From: DATBRG01 sp036560445
GTDB lineage: Bacteria; Pseudomonadota; Gammaproteobacteria; Burkholderiales; Methylophilaceae
Assembly: GCA_036560445.1 (NCBI GenBank)
Contig: DATBRG010000023.1
Location: 1 to 12,896 of the forward strand
Direction of reading: 5' to 3'
DNA: 12,896 bases
Shown one piece after another: positions 7,468 through 12,896 of this stretch. The position numbers were made by a program, and so were the translations under genes. Position 1 is the stretch's first letter. Each line of letters opens with the position of its first letter. Below the pieces are notes generated by a model. The model was not told the DNA's origin. It ran no database searches and saw only the letters and a program-made list of their open reading frames with translations.

Positions 7468-8256
7468 ATGAACACTGTAATTAATAAGGTACAAATTGAA
7501 GGTAATTTTTCACTTTTAAAGATTCTGCTTATTGTGATGATTGCTATCGGCGCAAGTTATCCTAAGTTAGGCATAACGGCATTCGCGCCCAAATATGTTG
7601 TAAATACTAGAATTCACGAATTAGAGCCCATTTTTTCTTCGCCTTTATCATTCTTGCTAGAAAAAAAGCCTATTTTGCTTACCTTTGATGATGGTCCATC
7701 TAATCCGGGAATTGATCGAGCACTACTGGCCATCTTAGAAAAGCACTCAGCCAAAAGTATTTGGTTTGTTAATTGCAGACATCTTGACCCAGCTTTAACT
7801 ACCCAATTTAATTTGAATAGAGAAACGCTTACAGAGATAAAGTCTGAAGGAAATTTGATTGAAAATCATGGGTATAACCATTTAAACTTAGTGAAATTGG
7901 ATAGCATCAACCCAGAATTGATGCGATCAGAAATAAATGCATGTAGCAACTACATTGAAACATTGACTGGTGCTCGACCTAAATATCTAAGGCCACCGTG
8001 GGGGCAATATAACTCCGATATAAAAGATTATGCCAAGTCGCAAGATATGAAGCTTATGCTCTGGACTCTAGGTTCTCAAGACTGGCTTTCTAAAGATGCT
8101 ACCAAGATGGATTCAATCAGGGATTACATGAGAAATATAGTCCCTAAGAATGGTGATGTGATTGTATTTCATGACAGAGCTATTACTGTAAGCTTCTTAG
8201 ATGAGTTCTTAACAAGGTTGGATCGTCTTGGTTATATCTACGTAGTTCCGAATTAA
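7468..8256 (+). CDS. Membrane-anchored polysaccharide deacetylase (NodB/CE4)
   Basis: A 262-residue protein with one N-terminal hydrophobic segment (about 15-32), so the catalytic domain is probably held on the periplasmic face. The NodB fold shows all five CE4 motifs in order: TFDDGPS (72-78, Asp74 base and Asp75 metal ligand), HGYNH (His134 and His138, metal ligands), RPPWGQYN (175-182), LWTLGSQDW with Asp205-Trp206, and VIVFHD with His235 as the likely catalytic acid. Members de-N-acetylate peptidoglycan, chitin oligomers or exopolysaccharide; the substrate cannot be told from sequence. The complete motif set argues for an active enzyme. Two hand-counted 60-base lines inside it are each 20/60 G+C, well below the bio genes, which suggests foreign origin. 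No good ribosome site precedes ATG 7468; translation may be coupled to the upstream gene, eight bases away. Confidence 0.88.
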   Translation: MNTVINKVQIEGNFSLLKILLIVMIAIGASYPKLGITAFAPKYVVNTRIHELEPIFSSPLSFLLEKKPILLTFDDGPSNPGIDRALLAILEKHSAKSIWFVNCRHLDPALTTQFNLNRETLTEIKSEGNLIENHGYNHLNLVKLDSINPELMRSEINACSNYIETLTGARPKYLRPPWGQYNSDIKDYAKSQDMKLMLWTLGSQDWLSKDATKMDSIRDYMRNIVPKNGDVIVFHDRAITVSFLDEFLTRLDRLGYIYVVPN

Positions 8257-8277
8257 TATTAGCTTTTAAGTTAGGCC

Positions 8278-8306
8278 TTGAACACTAGTGTCGGGGCGAG
8301 TTTTAT
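8278..8306 (+). promoter_or_regulatory. Candidate sigma-70 promoter for the COG4705-type gene
   Basis: TTGAAC (8278-8283) and TTTTAT (8301-8306) are separated by exactly 17 bases; each matches the consensus at four of six positions. The perfect palindrome ACACTAGTGT (8282-8291) overlaps the -35 side and the spacer. The same TTG could be read as an upstream start codon for the gene, but it lacks a ribosome site. Confidence 0.35.
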
Positions 8307-8323
8307 TATTGATAATCATAGTC
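8305..8323. promoter_or_regulatory. Fur-box-like sequence overlapping the candidate promoter
   Basis: The 19 bases match the classical E. coli Fur consensus (GATAATGATAATCATTATC) at 14 positions by hand alignment, including the unbroken core GATAATCAT at 8311-8319. It overlaps the candidate -10 and start-site region, where a repressor would act. AT-rich DNA gives chance partial matches, so this is tentative. Confidence 0.3.
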
Positions 8324-8394
8324 ACCTGAAAATTCAAACCATTAAGAATTACTCTGATAGCCGGTCAAATGGCAACATAACAAAGGAAAGCCAT

Positions 8395-9156
8395 ATGAAC
8401 AGTGTTACCGAAAACGCTCTGAGCAAGGTGCCCGAAATCACTTTGATTTTCTGGATCATAAAAATCCTTGCCACCACACTGGGTGAAACCGGTGGTGATG
8501 CAGTTTCAATGTCGATGAAGCTGGGTTATCTGGTTGGGACTGCCATTTTCGCAGTGATCTTTCTCATCGCGGTAGTTGCCCAAATCAAAGCGAAGCGCTT
8601 TCATCCTTTCCTTTACTGGACAACGATTATTGCCACCACAACAGTCGGGACTACGTTAGCCGACTTTGCTGACCGATCTCTTGGTATCGGTTATACCGGC
8701 GGCAGCACGCTGCTGTTTGTACTTTTAATGGCGTCTTTAGCTATCTGGTATAAATCACTTGGTTCTGTTTCGGTGAATACAGTTAGTACACCTAAAGCAG
8801 AAATGTTTTATTGGATAACCATCATGTTTTCTCAAACGCTGGGCACTGCTTTGGGTGACTGGACGGCTGATACGGCAGGCCTTGGATACAGTGGAGGGGC
8901 CATTATTTTCAGTATTCTTCTGGCAACAGTTCTTGCTGCATATTTATGGACAAATATATCCAGAGTTTTTCTGTTCTGGGCAGCATTCATTCTTACTCGG
9001 CCCCTAGGCGCTGTAGTAGGAGATTTCCTTGATAAGCCTCTCGATGCTGGTGGACTGGCATTGAGTAGATATTCTGCATCAGCGACGCTTATTGCCATCA
9101 TTATTGCCCTTATCCTGCTATTCACTCAGCGGGCCGGAAAGTCTTCTGTACATTGA
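8395..9156 (+). CDS. COG4705-type membrane protein with four internal repeats
   Basis: A 253-residue integral membrane protein that I recognise as the uncharacterised COG4705 family. It consists of four repeats, each with the exact pattern W-x8-[LV]-G-x4-D: Trp20/Asp35 (LGETGGD), Trp75/Asp90 (VGTTLAD), Trp140/Asp155 (LGTALGD) and Trp195/Asp210 (LGAVVGD), spaced 55, 65 and 55 residues. A Gly-Tyr-Gly-Gly-like turn and a further hydrophobic helix follow each, giving about eight membrane segments. Buried acidic and small residues at repeated places suggest an ion or small-molecule transporter, but no substrate is known to me. The start at 8395 is chosen for AAGGA seven bases upstream; the upstream TTG at 8278 has no ribosome site and adds 39 residues of polar sequence. 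It stands apart from the deacetylase by 138 bp with its own candidate promoter. Confidence 0.85.
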   Translation: MNSVTENALSKVPEITLIFWIIKILATTLGETGGDAVSMSMKLGYLVGTAIFAVIFLIAVVAQIKAKRFHPFLYWTTIIATTTVGTTLADFADRSLGIGYTGGSTLLFVLLMASLAIWYKSLGSVSVNTVSTPKAEMFYWITIMFSQTLGTALGDWTADTAGLGYSGGAIIFSILLATVLAAYLWTNISRVFLFWAAFILTRPLGAVVGDFLDKPLDAGGLALSRYSASATLIAIIIALILLFTQRAGKSSVH

Positions 9157-9270
9157 AATGCGGACGGCAGTTCATGCATCTGTCAATTCAATTCTTTGAG
9201 TTTGACGCAACAGTGCCAACTAAACTTCAGGACTTAATAATCTCAATGAAGTCGAATCGACAAGAGATGG

Positions 9271-9286
9271 AAATGCCTAAGCATTT
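9271..9286. terminator. Weak hairpin at the convergent 3' ends
   Basis: AAATGC-CTAA-GCATTT is a perfect six-base stem with a four-base loop between the COG4705-type gene and the GGEEF gene, overlapping the stop region of the latter. The stem is A/T-rich and no long T-run follows on either strand, so at best it is a weak bidirectional terminator. Confidence 0.35.
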
Positions 9287-10169
9287 AAGTAATTTTAGAT
9301 ACTTTTGATGGCTTCTCAAATTCCGGTTTTAAAACTACTACTCTATTTCTGCCTGCACCTTTTGCGTTATAAAGTGCTTGGTCTGCAGCTTGAATCAACT
9401 TCTTTTTGCTATTAATACGACTGCTTAGGCTAGCTACACCAATACTGACGGTAATTTTAATGGTCTTTTTTATATTAGAAGCGTCAGTAATATTAATTTG
9501 ATTCAATTCAATAAGCTTTCGCAAGCGCTCTGCAACCAATTCAGCTTCGTCAATGCCGGTATTGGTGCAAATCATCAAAAACTCCTCTCCGCCATACCGC
9601 GCGACTATATCTATGTTACGAGAAGCCGACTTAAGTTGGACACCCAACGCACTTAAGGTGTCGTCACCGGCTTGGTGGCCGTGTCGGTCATTAACCCGTT
9701 TGAAGTAATCAATATCCACCAATAGAATCGAAAGAGCCAGAGCATACCTTTTTGAGCGGGAGATTTCCGCCTCCAGGTATTGATCCAGATAACGGCGGTT
9801 GTATAGTTTAGTCAGTGGATCGGTAATGGCCTCTGATTTAAGTTTGGTGAGCTCATTAGCGGTCTGTAAGGCTAACACTATCGATGCTCTTACATATAAA
9901 GCACTACATAGAAAGATGGCCGGGATGGGAAGCTCTTTCCATTCGGTTTGTTGGCCCCAAAGTACAAATATATAGCCCGAGTAACCTATGATAAAAATAT
10001 AAATCACTCCATTTAGCATAAACCACTTACTACGCAACGAGCCAGGAGGAAGTATTTTGATTAGATAATGCAGCGGCACAAGCGTTGTTACCAAAATGGT
10101 CACGGCAATTGAAACGACAAAAGCTGACAAAAAGGCAATCATAGGCGATGTATGTAGCTTTTCTATCAA
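9285..10169 (-). CDS. Membrane-bound diguanylate cyclase (GGDEF)
   Basis: A 294-residue protein with about three N-terminal hydrophobic segments (roughly 11-39, 52-71 and 82-103), a short linker helix (TANELTKLKSEA) and a complete GGDEF domain (about 114-285). The domain starts at ITDPLTKLYNRRYL, has VDIDYFKRVNDRHGH for metal and nucleotide binding, and carries the active-site loop as GGEEF at 193-197, a fully competent variant. Arg184-Asp187 (RNID), five residues before it, is an intact inhibitory RxxD site, so product feedback is expected. It should make c-di-GMP from two GTP at the inner membrane in response to an unknown signal. The start is uncertain: TTG at 10169 keeps more of the first membrane segment, ATG at 10142 gives 285 residues; neither has a convincing ribosome site. 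A promoter, palindrome and possible leader structure lie upstream. Confidence 0.9.
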   Translation of the reverse strand: MIEKLHTSPMIAFLSAFVVSIAVTILVTTLVPLHYLIKILPPGSLRSKWFMLNGVIYIFIIGYSGYIFVLWGQQTEWKELPIPAIFLCSALYVRASIVLALQTANELTKLKSEAITDPLTKLYNRRYLDQYLEAEISRSKRYALALSILLVDIDYFKRVNDRHGHQAGDDTLSALGVQLKSASRNIDIVARYGGEEFLMICTNTGIDEAELVAERLRKLIELNQINITDASNIKKTIKITVSIGVASLSSRINSKKKLIQAADQALYNAKGAGRNRVVVLKPEFEKPSKVSKIT

Positions 10170-10171
10170 AG

Positions 10172-10222
10172 AGTAGGTTGTAGTGTCATCCTAGATTAGT
10201 ACCGCCTAATAATAAACCTACT
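10172..10222 (-). promoter_or_regulatory. Possible structured leader of the GGEEF gene
   Basis: On the minus strand, AGTAGGTT (10215-10222) can pair with AACCTACT (10172-10179), a perfect 8-bp stem ending just before the TTG start. A nested perfect 5-bp stem, ATTAG/CTAAT (10206-10210 with 10195-10199), sits inside with the loop GCGGTA. The only AGGA in this stretch lies between the two stems. It could influence translation initiation; it does not match a riboswitch I know. Confidence 0.35.
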
Positions 10223-10246
10223 TATAATTAGACACGCCATAATCAA

Positions 10247-10261
10247 GGAAGTAGTACTTCC
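10247..10261. promoter_or_regulatory. Perfect palindrome at the likely start site of the GGEEF gene
   Basis: GGAAGTA-G-TACTTCC is a perfect 7-bp inverted repeat with a one-base centre. It lies immediately downstream of the candidate -10 element on the minus strand, where a repressor would block initiation. A related site, GGAAGT-CA-ACTTCT, occurs at 10351-10364. Confidence 0.4.
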
Positions 10262-10266
10262 TAGTC

Positions 10267-10295
10267 ATTAAACTCCGATAAAAGAATACAATCAA
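10267..10295 (-). promoter_or_regulatory. Candidate sigma-70 promoter for the GGEEF gene
   Basis: Read on the minus strand, TTGATT (10290-10295) and TTTAAT (10267-10272) are separated by 17 bases. The -35 matches the consensus at four of six positions and the -10 at five of six. Transcription would begin near 10260, giving a leader of roughly 90 bases before the TTG at 10169. Confidence 0.45.
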
Positions 10296-10350
10296 GGCCG
10301 ACTGTATTGCCCAGAAGGGCGAGTTTTGATCGACGATAACCGGCCAATCA

Positions 10351-10364
10351 GGAAGTCAACTTCT
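10351..10364. repeat. Second GGAAGT inverted repeat
   Basis: GGAAGT-CA-ACTTCT pairs five bases perfectly (GAAGT/ACTTC) around a two-base centre and shares its left half with the palindrome at 10247-10261. It lies about 60 bp upstream of the DUF2127-type gene. A shared regulator of the two divergent genes is possible. Confidence 0.3.
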
Positions 10365-10403
10365 AGTTTTGCTCAGTCTAATTGGTAGTGATTCAGGAGT
10401 GAG

Positions 10404-10469
10404 ATGACACCTTTTTCATGCAGATATGACCTCAACTGCTCAGCGAACCCATATGTCTTCAAAAGCTGA
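10404..10469 (+). CDS. Possible 21-codon upstream ORF overlapping the DUF2127-type start
   Basis: The ATG at 10404 has AGGAG four bases upstream, the best ribosome site in the neighbourhood. It reads MTPFSCRYDLNCSANPYVFK-S and stops with TGA at 10467-10469, after both candidate starts of the larger gene. It could couple or attenuate translation of that gene, or be chance. No similarity is recognised. Confidence 0.25.
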   Translation: MTPFSCRYDLNCSANPYVFKS

Positions 10470-10902
10470 ACGCATCATTGCAGTTTTCGAGGCTGCAAAA
10501 GGGGCTCTAATCTTGGTGGCAGGCTTTGGCCTGTTGGAGCTACTTCATCGTCAGGCAAGACAATTAGCTGAGAAGCTCGTGCAGCACTTGCATCTAAATC
10601 CGTCTAATTATTACTCTCATATCTTTCTGGATCTTGCAGACAACATCAACAACGGCCAATTATGGGCATTAGCGGTCCTAATTATTGCTTATGCGACTAT
10701 CAGGTTCCTTGAAGCTTATGGCTTATGGAATGGCAGGCGATGGGCAGAATGGCTTGCTGCAGCAAGTGGGGGTATTTATGTCCCATTAGAAATTTATGAA
10801 TTAATCTCTCACCCATCTTGGCTCAAACTGTTAACTCTTGTGCTCAATCTGAGCATTGTGATCTATATGGGCTACAGGTTAATGTTCAAGAGGCTAGATT
10901 AG
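10426..10902 (+). CDS. DUF2127-type small membrane protein
   Basis: A 158-residue integral membrane protein that I recognise as the DUF2127 family from RIIAVFEAAKGALILVAGFGLLELLHR near the start, HLNPSNYYSHIFLDL in the loop, and FLEAYGLWNGRRWAEWLA plus GGIYVPLEIYELI in the second half. About four hydrophobic segments are visible (roughly 22-41, 77-92, 108-121 and 133-153). The family has no established function. Neither the ATG at 10426 nor the in-frame ATG at 10453 (MSSKAERI) has a good ribosome site. The only strong one, AGGAG at 10395-10399, instead fits an ATG at 10404 in another frame that opens a 21-codon ORF overlapping this start. It is divergent from the GGEEF gene and converges on the EAL gene. 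Family assignment is fairly secure; the exact start is not. Confidence 0.82.
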   Translation: MTSTAQRTHMSSKAERIIAVFEAAKGALILVAGFGLLELLHRQARQLAEKLVQHLHLNPSNYYSHIFLDLADNINNGQLWALAVLIIAYATIRFLEAYGLWNGRRWAEWLAAASGGIYVPLEIYELISHPSWLKLLTLVLNLSIVIYMGYRLMFKRLD

Positions 10903-10949
10903 AGTACGGTATTAAAATTGGTACTCAGCTGATTCTGATTGGTGAAGCT

Positions 10950-10977
10950 AAAAAAATGGCTGGCGCAGAGGCCAGCC
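10950..10977 (-). terminator. Rho-independent terminator of the sbp-EAL unit
   Basis: On the minus strand a perfect 7-bp stem GGCTGGC/GCCAGCC with a six-base loop is followed by A and then T7, about 32 bases after the EAL stop codon. This is a strong intrinsic terminator. Read on the plus strand the same stem is followed at a distance by T5, so it may also slow transcription from the DUF2127-type gene. Confidence 0.88.
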
Positions 10978-11009
10978 GAGGGAGGAGATTTTTATTGCTA
11001 GTTAGGGCT

Positions 11010-11879
11010 TCAAGCAGCCAGTGATATGGTGGGCTTGAAGACTCTGGCAGGTTGCAGTTCCTTTGCCGTGACTGGTTTGCCCAGCAGAAACCCCTGTAGC
11101 AAGGTACTACCTGACTGAATGGCGATATCCAGCTGGGTTTGTGTCTCTATACCTTCAATCACTGGCTGTGCGCCGAGGTCACGAATGATATTCACCAGGC
11201 TTGGCAACACTTTTCTTACCCGCGCATCATGCTCAGCTTGCTGGATGATACCCAGATCTAGCTTGACGAATTCAGGCGACAACTTCCATAGCCGATCCAG
11301 ATTGGAATGCTTGCGGCCAAAATCATCAATGGCGATGTGATAGCCGCGTTCACGGTAGTTTTCCACTGCTTCAGCCAGTTGTTTATCCTGGTCGACTACG
11401 CTTTCCTGAATCTCGATCACAACTCGGTTGGTTGTTACTGAGTGTGCATGCAAGATGCGCTCGAACACCTTGCCATGGGCATTCACGCTAATCAGCAGCT
11501 TGGGGTGCACGTTGAGGAACAATAGCCCGTTCTCCGCATAAATCTGGCGGAAATTGAGCACATGTAAGGTTCGGCATACACGATCAAATTTGACCAACCG
11601 CCCGGTCTGTTCGGCATAACTGAAAGCGAATTCAGGGCTGATGGCTTGTATTCCACCAAGAGACGGCCTGAGCAAGGCTTCATGGCCGAATAGCTCGCCT
11701 GCTTCACTATCGTAAATCGGCTGGAATGCGCTATTCAGTTGAACGCCGAGGAATGTGCTGGTGAACTCGCCACCGGCCTGTTCATCCAGGCCATAATCGT
11801 CCAGGTCGAGATACAGGGCTTCATGTAGCTGGGCCTTGAGTTCCTCGATATGTGAGTGCTGATTTTGGGTATTGGTCAT
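11010..11879 (-). CDS. EAL-domain protein (probable c-di-GMP phosphodiesterase)
   Basis: A 289-residue soluble protein: an acidic N-terminal segment (about 1-45) and one EAL domain (about 46-275), with no membrane segment and no GGDEF. The motif is EALLRP (Glu67), followed by Asn123 (FLNVHP), Glu156 (VIEIQES), Asp185-Asp186, Lys206 (VKLDL), Glu242 (IEGIET) and Gln262 (LQGFLLGKP), so the metal- and substrate-binding set is complete. The loop after the Asp pair reads DDFGRKHSN instead of DDFGTGYS; this loop normally helps dimerise and activate, so regulation may differ. ATG 11879 is chosen for AGGA six bases upstream; a GTG at 11939 would overlap the end of sbp. It starts 28 bp after sbp on the same strand, with no terminator between, so the two are probably co-transcribed. 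Confidence 0.9.
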   Translation of the reverse strand: MTNTQNQHSHIEELKAQLHEALYLDLDDYGLDEQAGGEFTSTFLGVQLNSAFQPIYDSEAGELFGHEALLRPSLGGIQAISPEFAFSYAEQTGRLVKFDRVCRTLHVLNFRQIYAENGLLFLNVHPKLLISVNAHGKVFERILHAHSVTTNRVVIEIQESVVDQDKQLAEAVENYRERGYHIAIDDFGRKHSNLDRLWKLSPEFVKLDLGIIQQAEHDARVRKVLPSLVNIIRDLGAQPVIEGIETQTQLDIAIQSGSTLLQGFLLGKPVTAKELQPARVFKPTISLAA

Positions 11880-11907
11880 GTTGTATCCTGTTTTATCTTG
11901 AGTGAGG

Positions 11908-12891
11908 CTATCTAATGTAGATTTGGTCGAAAACTCCACCGTCGGCGAAATGGGTTTTTTGTGCCTTGGCCCAGCCGCCGTAAATCTCGTCTACCGTAAA
12001 CAGATCAATTGGCTTGAAGTCAGCTTTGTATTTGGCGGCTACGCTCTCAAGGCGCGGCCGCAGGTGGTGGCGCGCAGCAATTTCCTGGCCTTCTTCCGAA
12101 TACAGATACTCCAGATAAGCCTGAGCCACTGCCCGGGTCTTGCGTTTATCTACGACCTTATCAACGATAGTTACCGGGTTCTCAGCTAGGATGCTACTGG
12201 AAGGGTAGACGACATCGAAATCATCGTTACCTAGTTCCTTTTTGATCAGGTAAACCTCGTTCTCAAAGGTGAGTAATACATCGCCTATGCCGCGCTGCAC
12301 AAAAGTGGTGGTGGCACCACGACCGCCGGTATCCAGTACGGGCACATTCTTAAATAACCTGCTCACGAATTCTTTGGCTTTGGACTCATCCCCACCTTTC
12401 CTGATGACACTACCCCACGCTGCAAGATAGGCATAACGGCCATTGCCTGAGGTTTTAGGGTTGGCAATCACCACTGCTACACCTGGCTTGGCCAGGTCAT
12501 CCCAATCATGGATGTTTTTGGGGTTACCTTTGCGTACCAAGAATACCGTGGTGGATGTTGTAGGTGAACTGGCATTAGGCAGTCGTTTTTGCCAGTCTTT
12601 GGGGATCAGTTTGCCGCGCTCGTAAAGAATATCGATATCGTTGGCTTGATTCATCGTGACTACATCTGCCTCTAAACCATCAGCTACAGAGCGGGCCTGT
12701 TTGCTTGAGCCGCCATGGGACTGATTGATGGTAATGGTTTCTCCGGTTTTCTGTTTCCAATATTTGGCAAAAGCAGGGTTATAATCCTTGTAGAATTCTC
12801 GTGTTACGTCATAAGACACATTCAGCAGGTTGGTGTCGGCCAATGCTTGGGTGGAAATCAGTAAACCAGCCAGAATTAATTGCTTCAACAT
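11908..12891 (-). CDS. sbp: Periplasmic sulfate-binding protein
   Basis: The 327-residue substrate-binding component of a sulfate/thiosulfate ABC importer (Sbp/CysP family). A Sec signal peptide is visible at 1-18 (LILAGLLISTQALA, cleavage before Asp19), so the mature protein is periplasmic. Family signatures: SYDVTREFYKDYN (26-38), NQSHGGSSKQ with the Ser and Gly contacting the oxyanion, VADGLEADVVTMNQ, NPKTSGNGRYAYLAAWG, LDTGGRGATTTFVQRGIGDVL and the C-terminal FTVDEIYGGW. These align well with the Salmonella sulfate-binding protein as I recall it. The ATG is five bases from the window edge, so its promoter and ribosome site are out of view. The permease and ATPase genes (cysT, cysW, cysA) are not downstream, so they must lie elsewhere. 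Sbp versus CysP (thiosulfate preference) cannot be settled from this alone. Confidence 0.93.
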   Translation of the reverse strand: MLKQLILAGLLISTQALADTNLLNVSYDVTREFYKDYNPAFAKYWKQKTGETITINQSHGGSSKQARSVADGLEADVVTMNQANDIDILYERGKLIPKDWQKRLPNASSPTTSTTVFLVRKGNPKNIHDWDDLAKPGVAVVIANPKTSGNGRYAYLAAWGSVIRKGGDESKAKEFVSRLFKNVPVLDTGGRGATTTFVQRGIGDVLLTFENEVYLIKKELGNDDFDVVYPSSSILAENPVTIVDKVVDKRKTRAVAQAYLEYLYSEEGQEIAARHHLRPRLESVAAKYKADFKPIDLFTVDEIYGGWAKAQKTHFADGGVFDQIYIR

Positions 12892-12896
12892 AATGG

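Noticed and set aside
8278..8394. TTG-initiated 39-residue extension of the COG4705-type protein
   Set aside because: The TTG forms part of a candidate -35 element and lacks a ribosome site; ATG 8395 has AAGGA at proper distance.
8257..8394. Manganese (yybP-ykoY) or c-di-GMP riboswitch in front of the COG4705-type gene
   Set aside because: None of the conserved motifs of those riboswitch classes as I know them are present in the leader.
9174..9308. 44-codon frame on the plus strand (MHLSIQFFEF...) between the COG4705-type and GGEEF genes
   Set aside because: No good ribosome site, no recognised similarity, and it runs into the 3' end of the opposite gene; one such frame is expected by chance.
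11880..11939. GTG-initiated extension of the EAL protein overlapping the end of sbp
   Set aside because: ATG 11879 has AGGA six bases upstream and begins a more natural N-terminus.

Overview
The window (12,896 bp) looks like chromosomal DNA of a Gram-negative betaproteobacterium. The gene order bioB-bioF-bioH-bioC-bioD, a periplasmic sulfate-binding protein of the Sbp/CysP type and the dense set of cyclic-di-GMP enzymes suggest Nitrosomonadales, possibly Methylophilaceae. That placement rests on recalled gene order and protein resemblance, not on a search. No rRNA, tRNA, CRISPR array, insertion sequence or phage gene was seen.

Layout. (1) Bases 1-3898, plus strand: the 3' end of bioB followed by complete bioF, bioH, bioC and bioD. 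The genes are packed with ATGA overlaps (F/H and C/D) or a 3-nt gap (H/C), so this is one operon for pimeloyl-ACP synthesis and the biotin ring steps. bioA is not in the window. (2) 3925-4698, minus: a cytosolic ankyrin-repeat protein converging on bioD. (3) 4892-6688, plus: a CBS-GGDEF-EAL protein, divergent from the ankyrin gene. (4) 6689-7081: a 393-bp stretch without a credible gene. (5) 7082-8256, plus: an AT-rich pair, a stand-alone multi-pass membrane sensor-like protein and a membrane-anchored polysaccharide deacetylase (CE4/NodB). (6) 8395-9156, plus: a membrane protein of the COG4705 type built from four internal repeats. (7) 9285-10169, minus: a membrane GGDEF protein with an intact GGEEF site. 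(8) 10426-10902, plus: a small DUF2127-type membrane protein. (9) 11010-12891, minus: sbp followed 28 bp later by a soluble EAL-domain gene, ending in a clear Rho-independent terminator at 10950-10977.

How the genes fit together. The left third is housekeeping biotin synthesis. The rest is a c-di-GMP-rich accessory block: a dual-domain enzyme with a CBS sensor, a membrane cyclase and a phosphodiesterase co-oriented with a sulfate-binding protein, interspersed with cell-envelope proteins. The most interesting items are the four-fold W-x8-[LV]-G-x4-D repeat of the COG4705 protein, the sbp-EAL gene pair, the promoter/palindrome/structured leader in front of the GGEEF gene, and the sensor-like membrane protein that has no output domain. 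No clearly new multi-gene system could be proven from the sequence alone.
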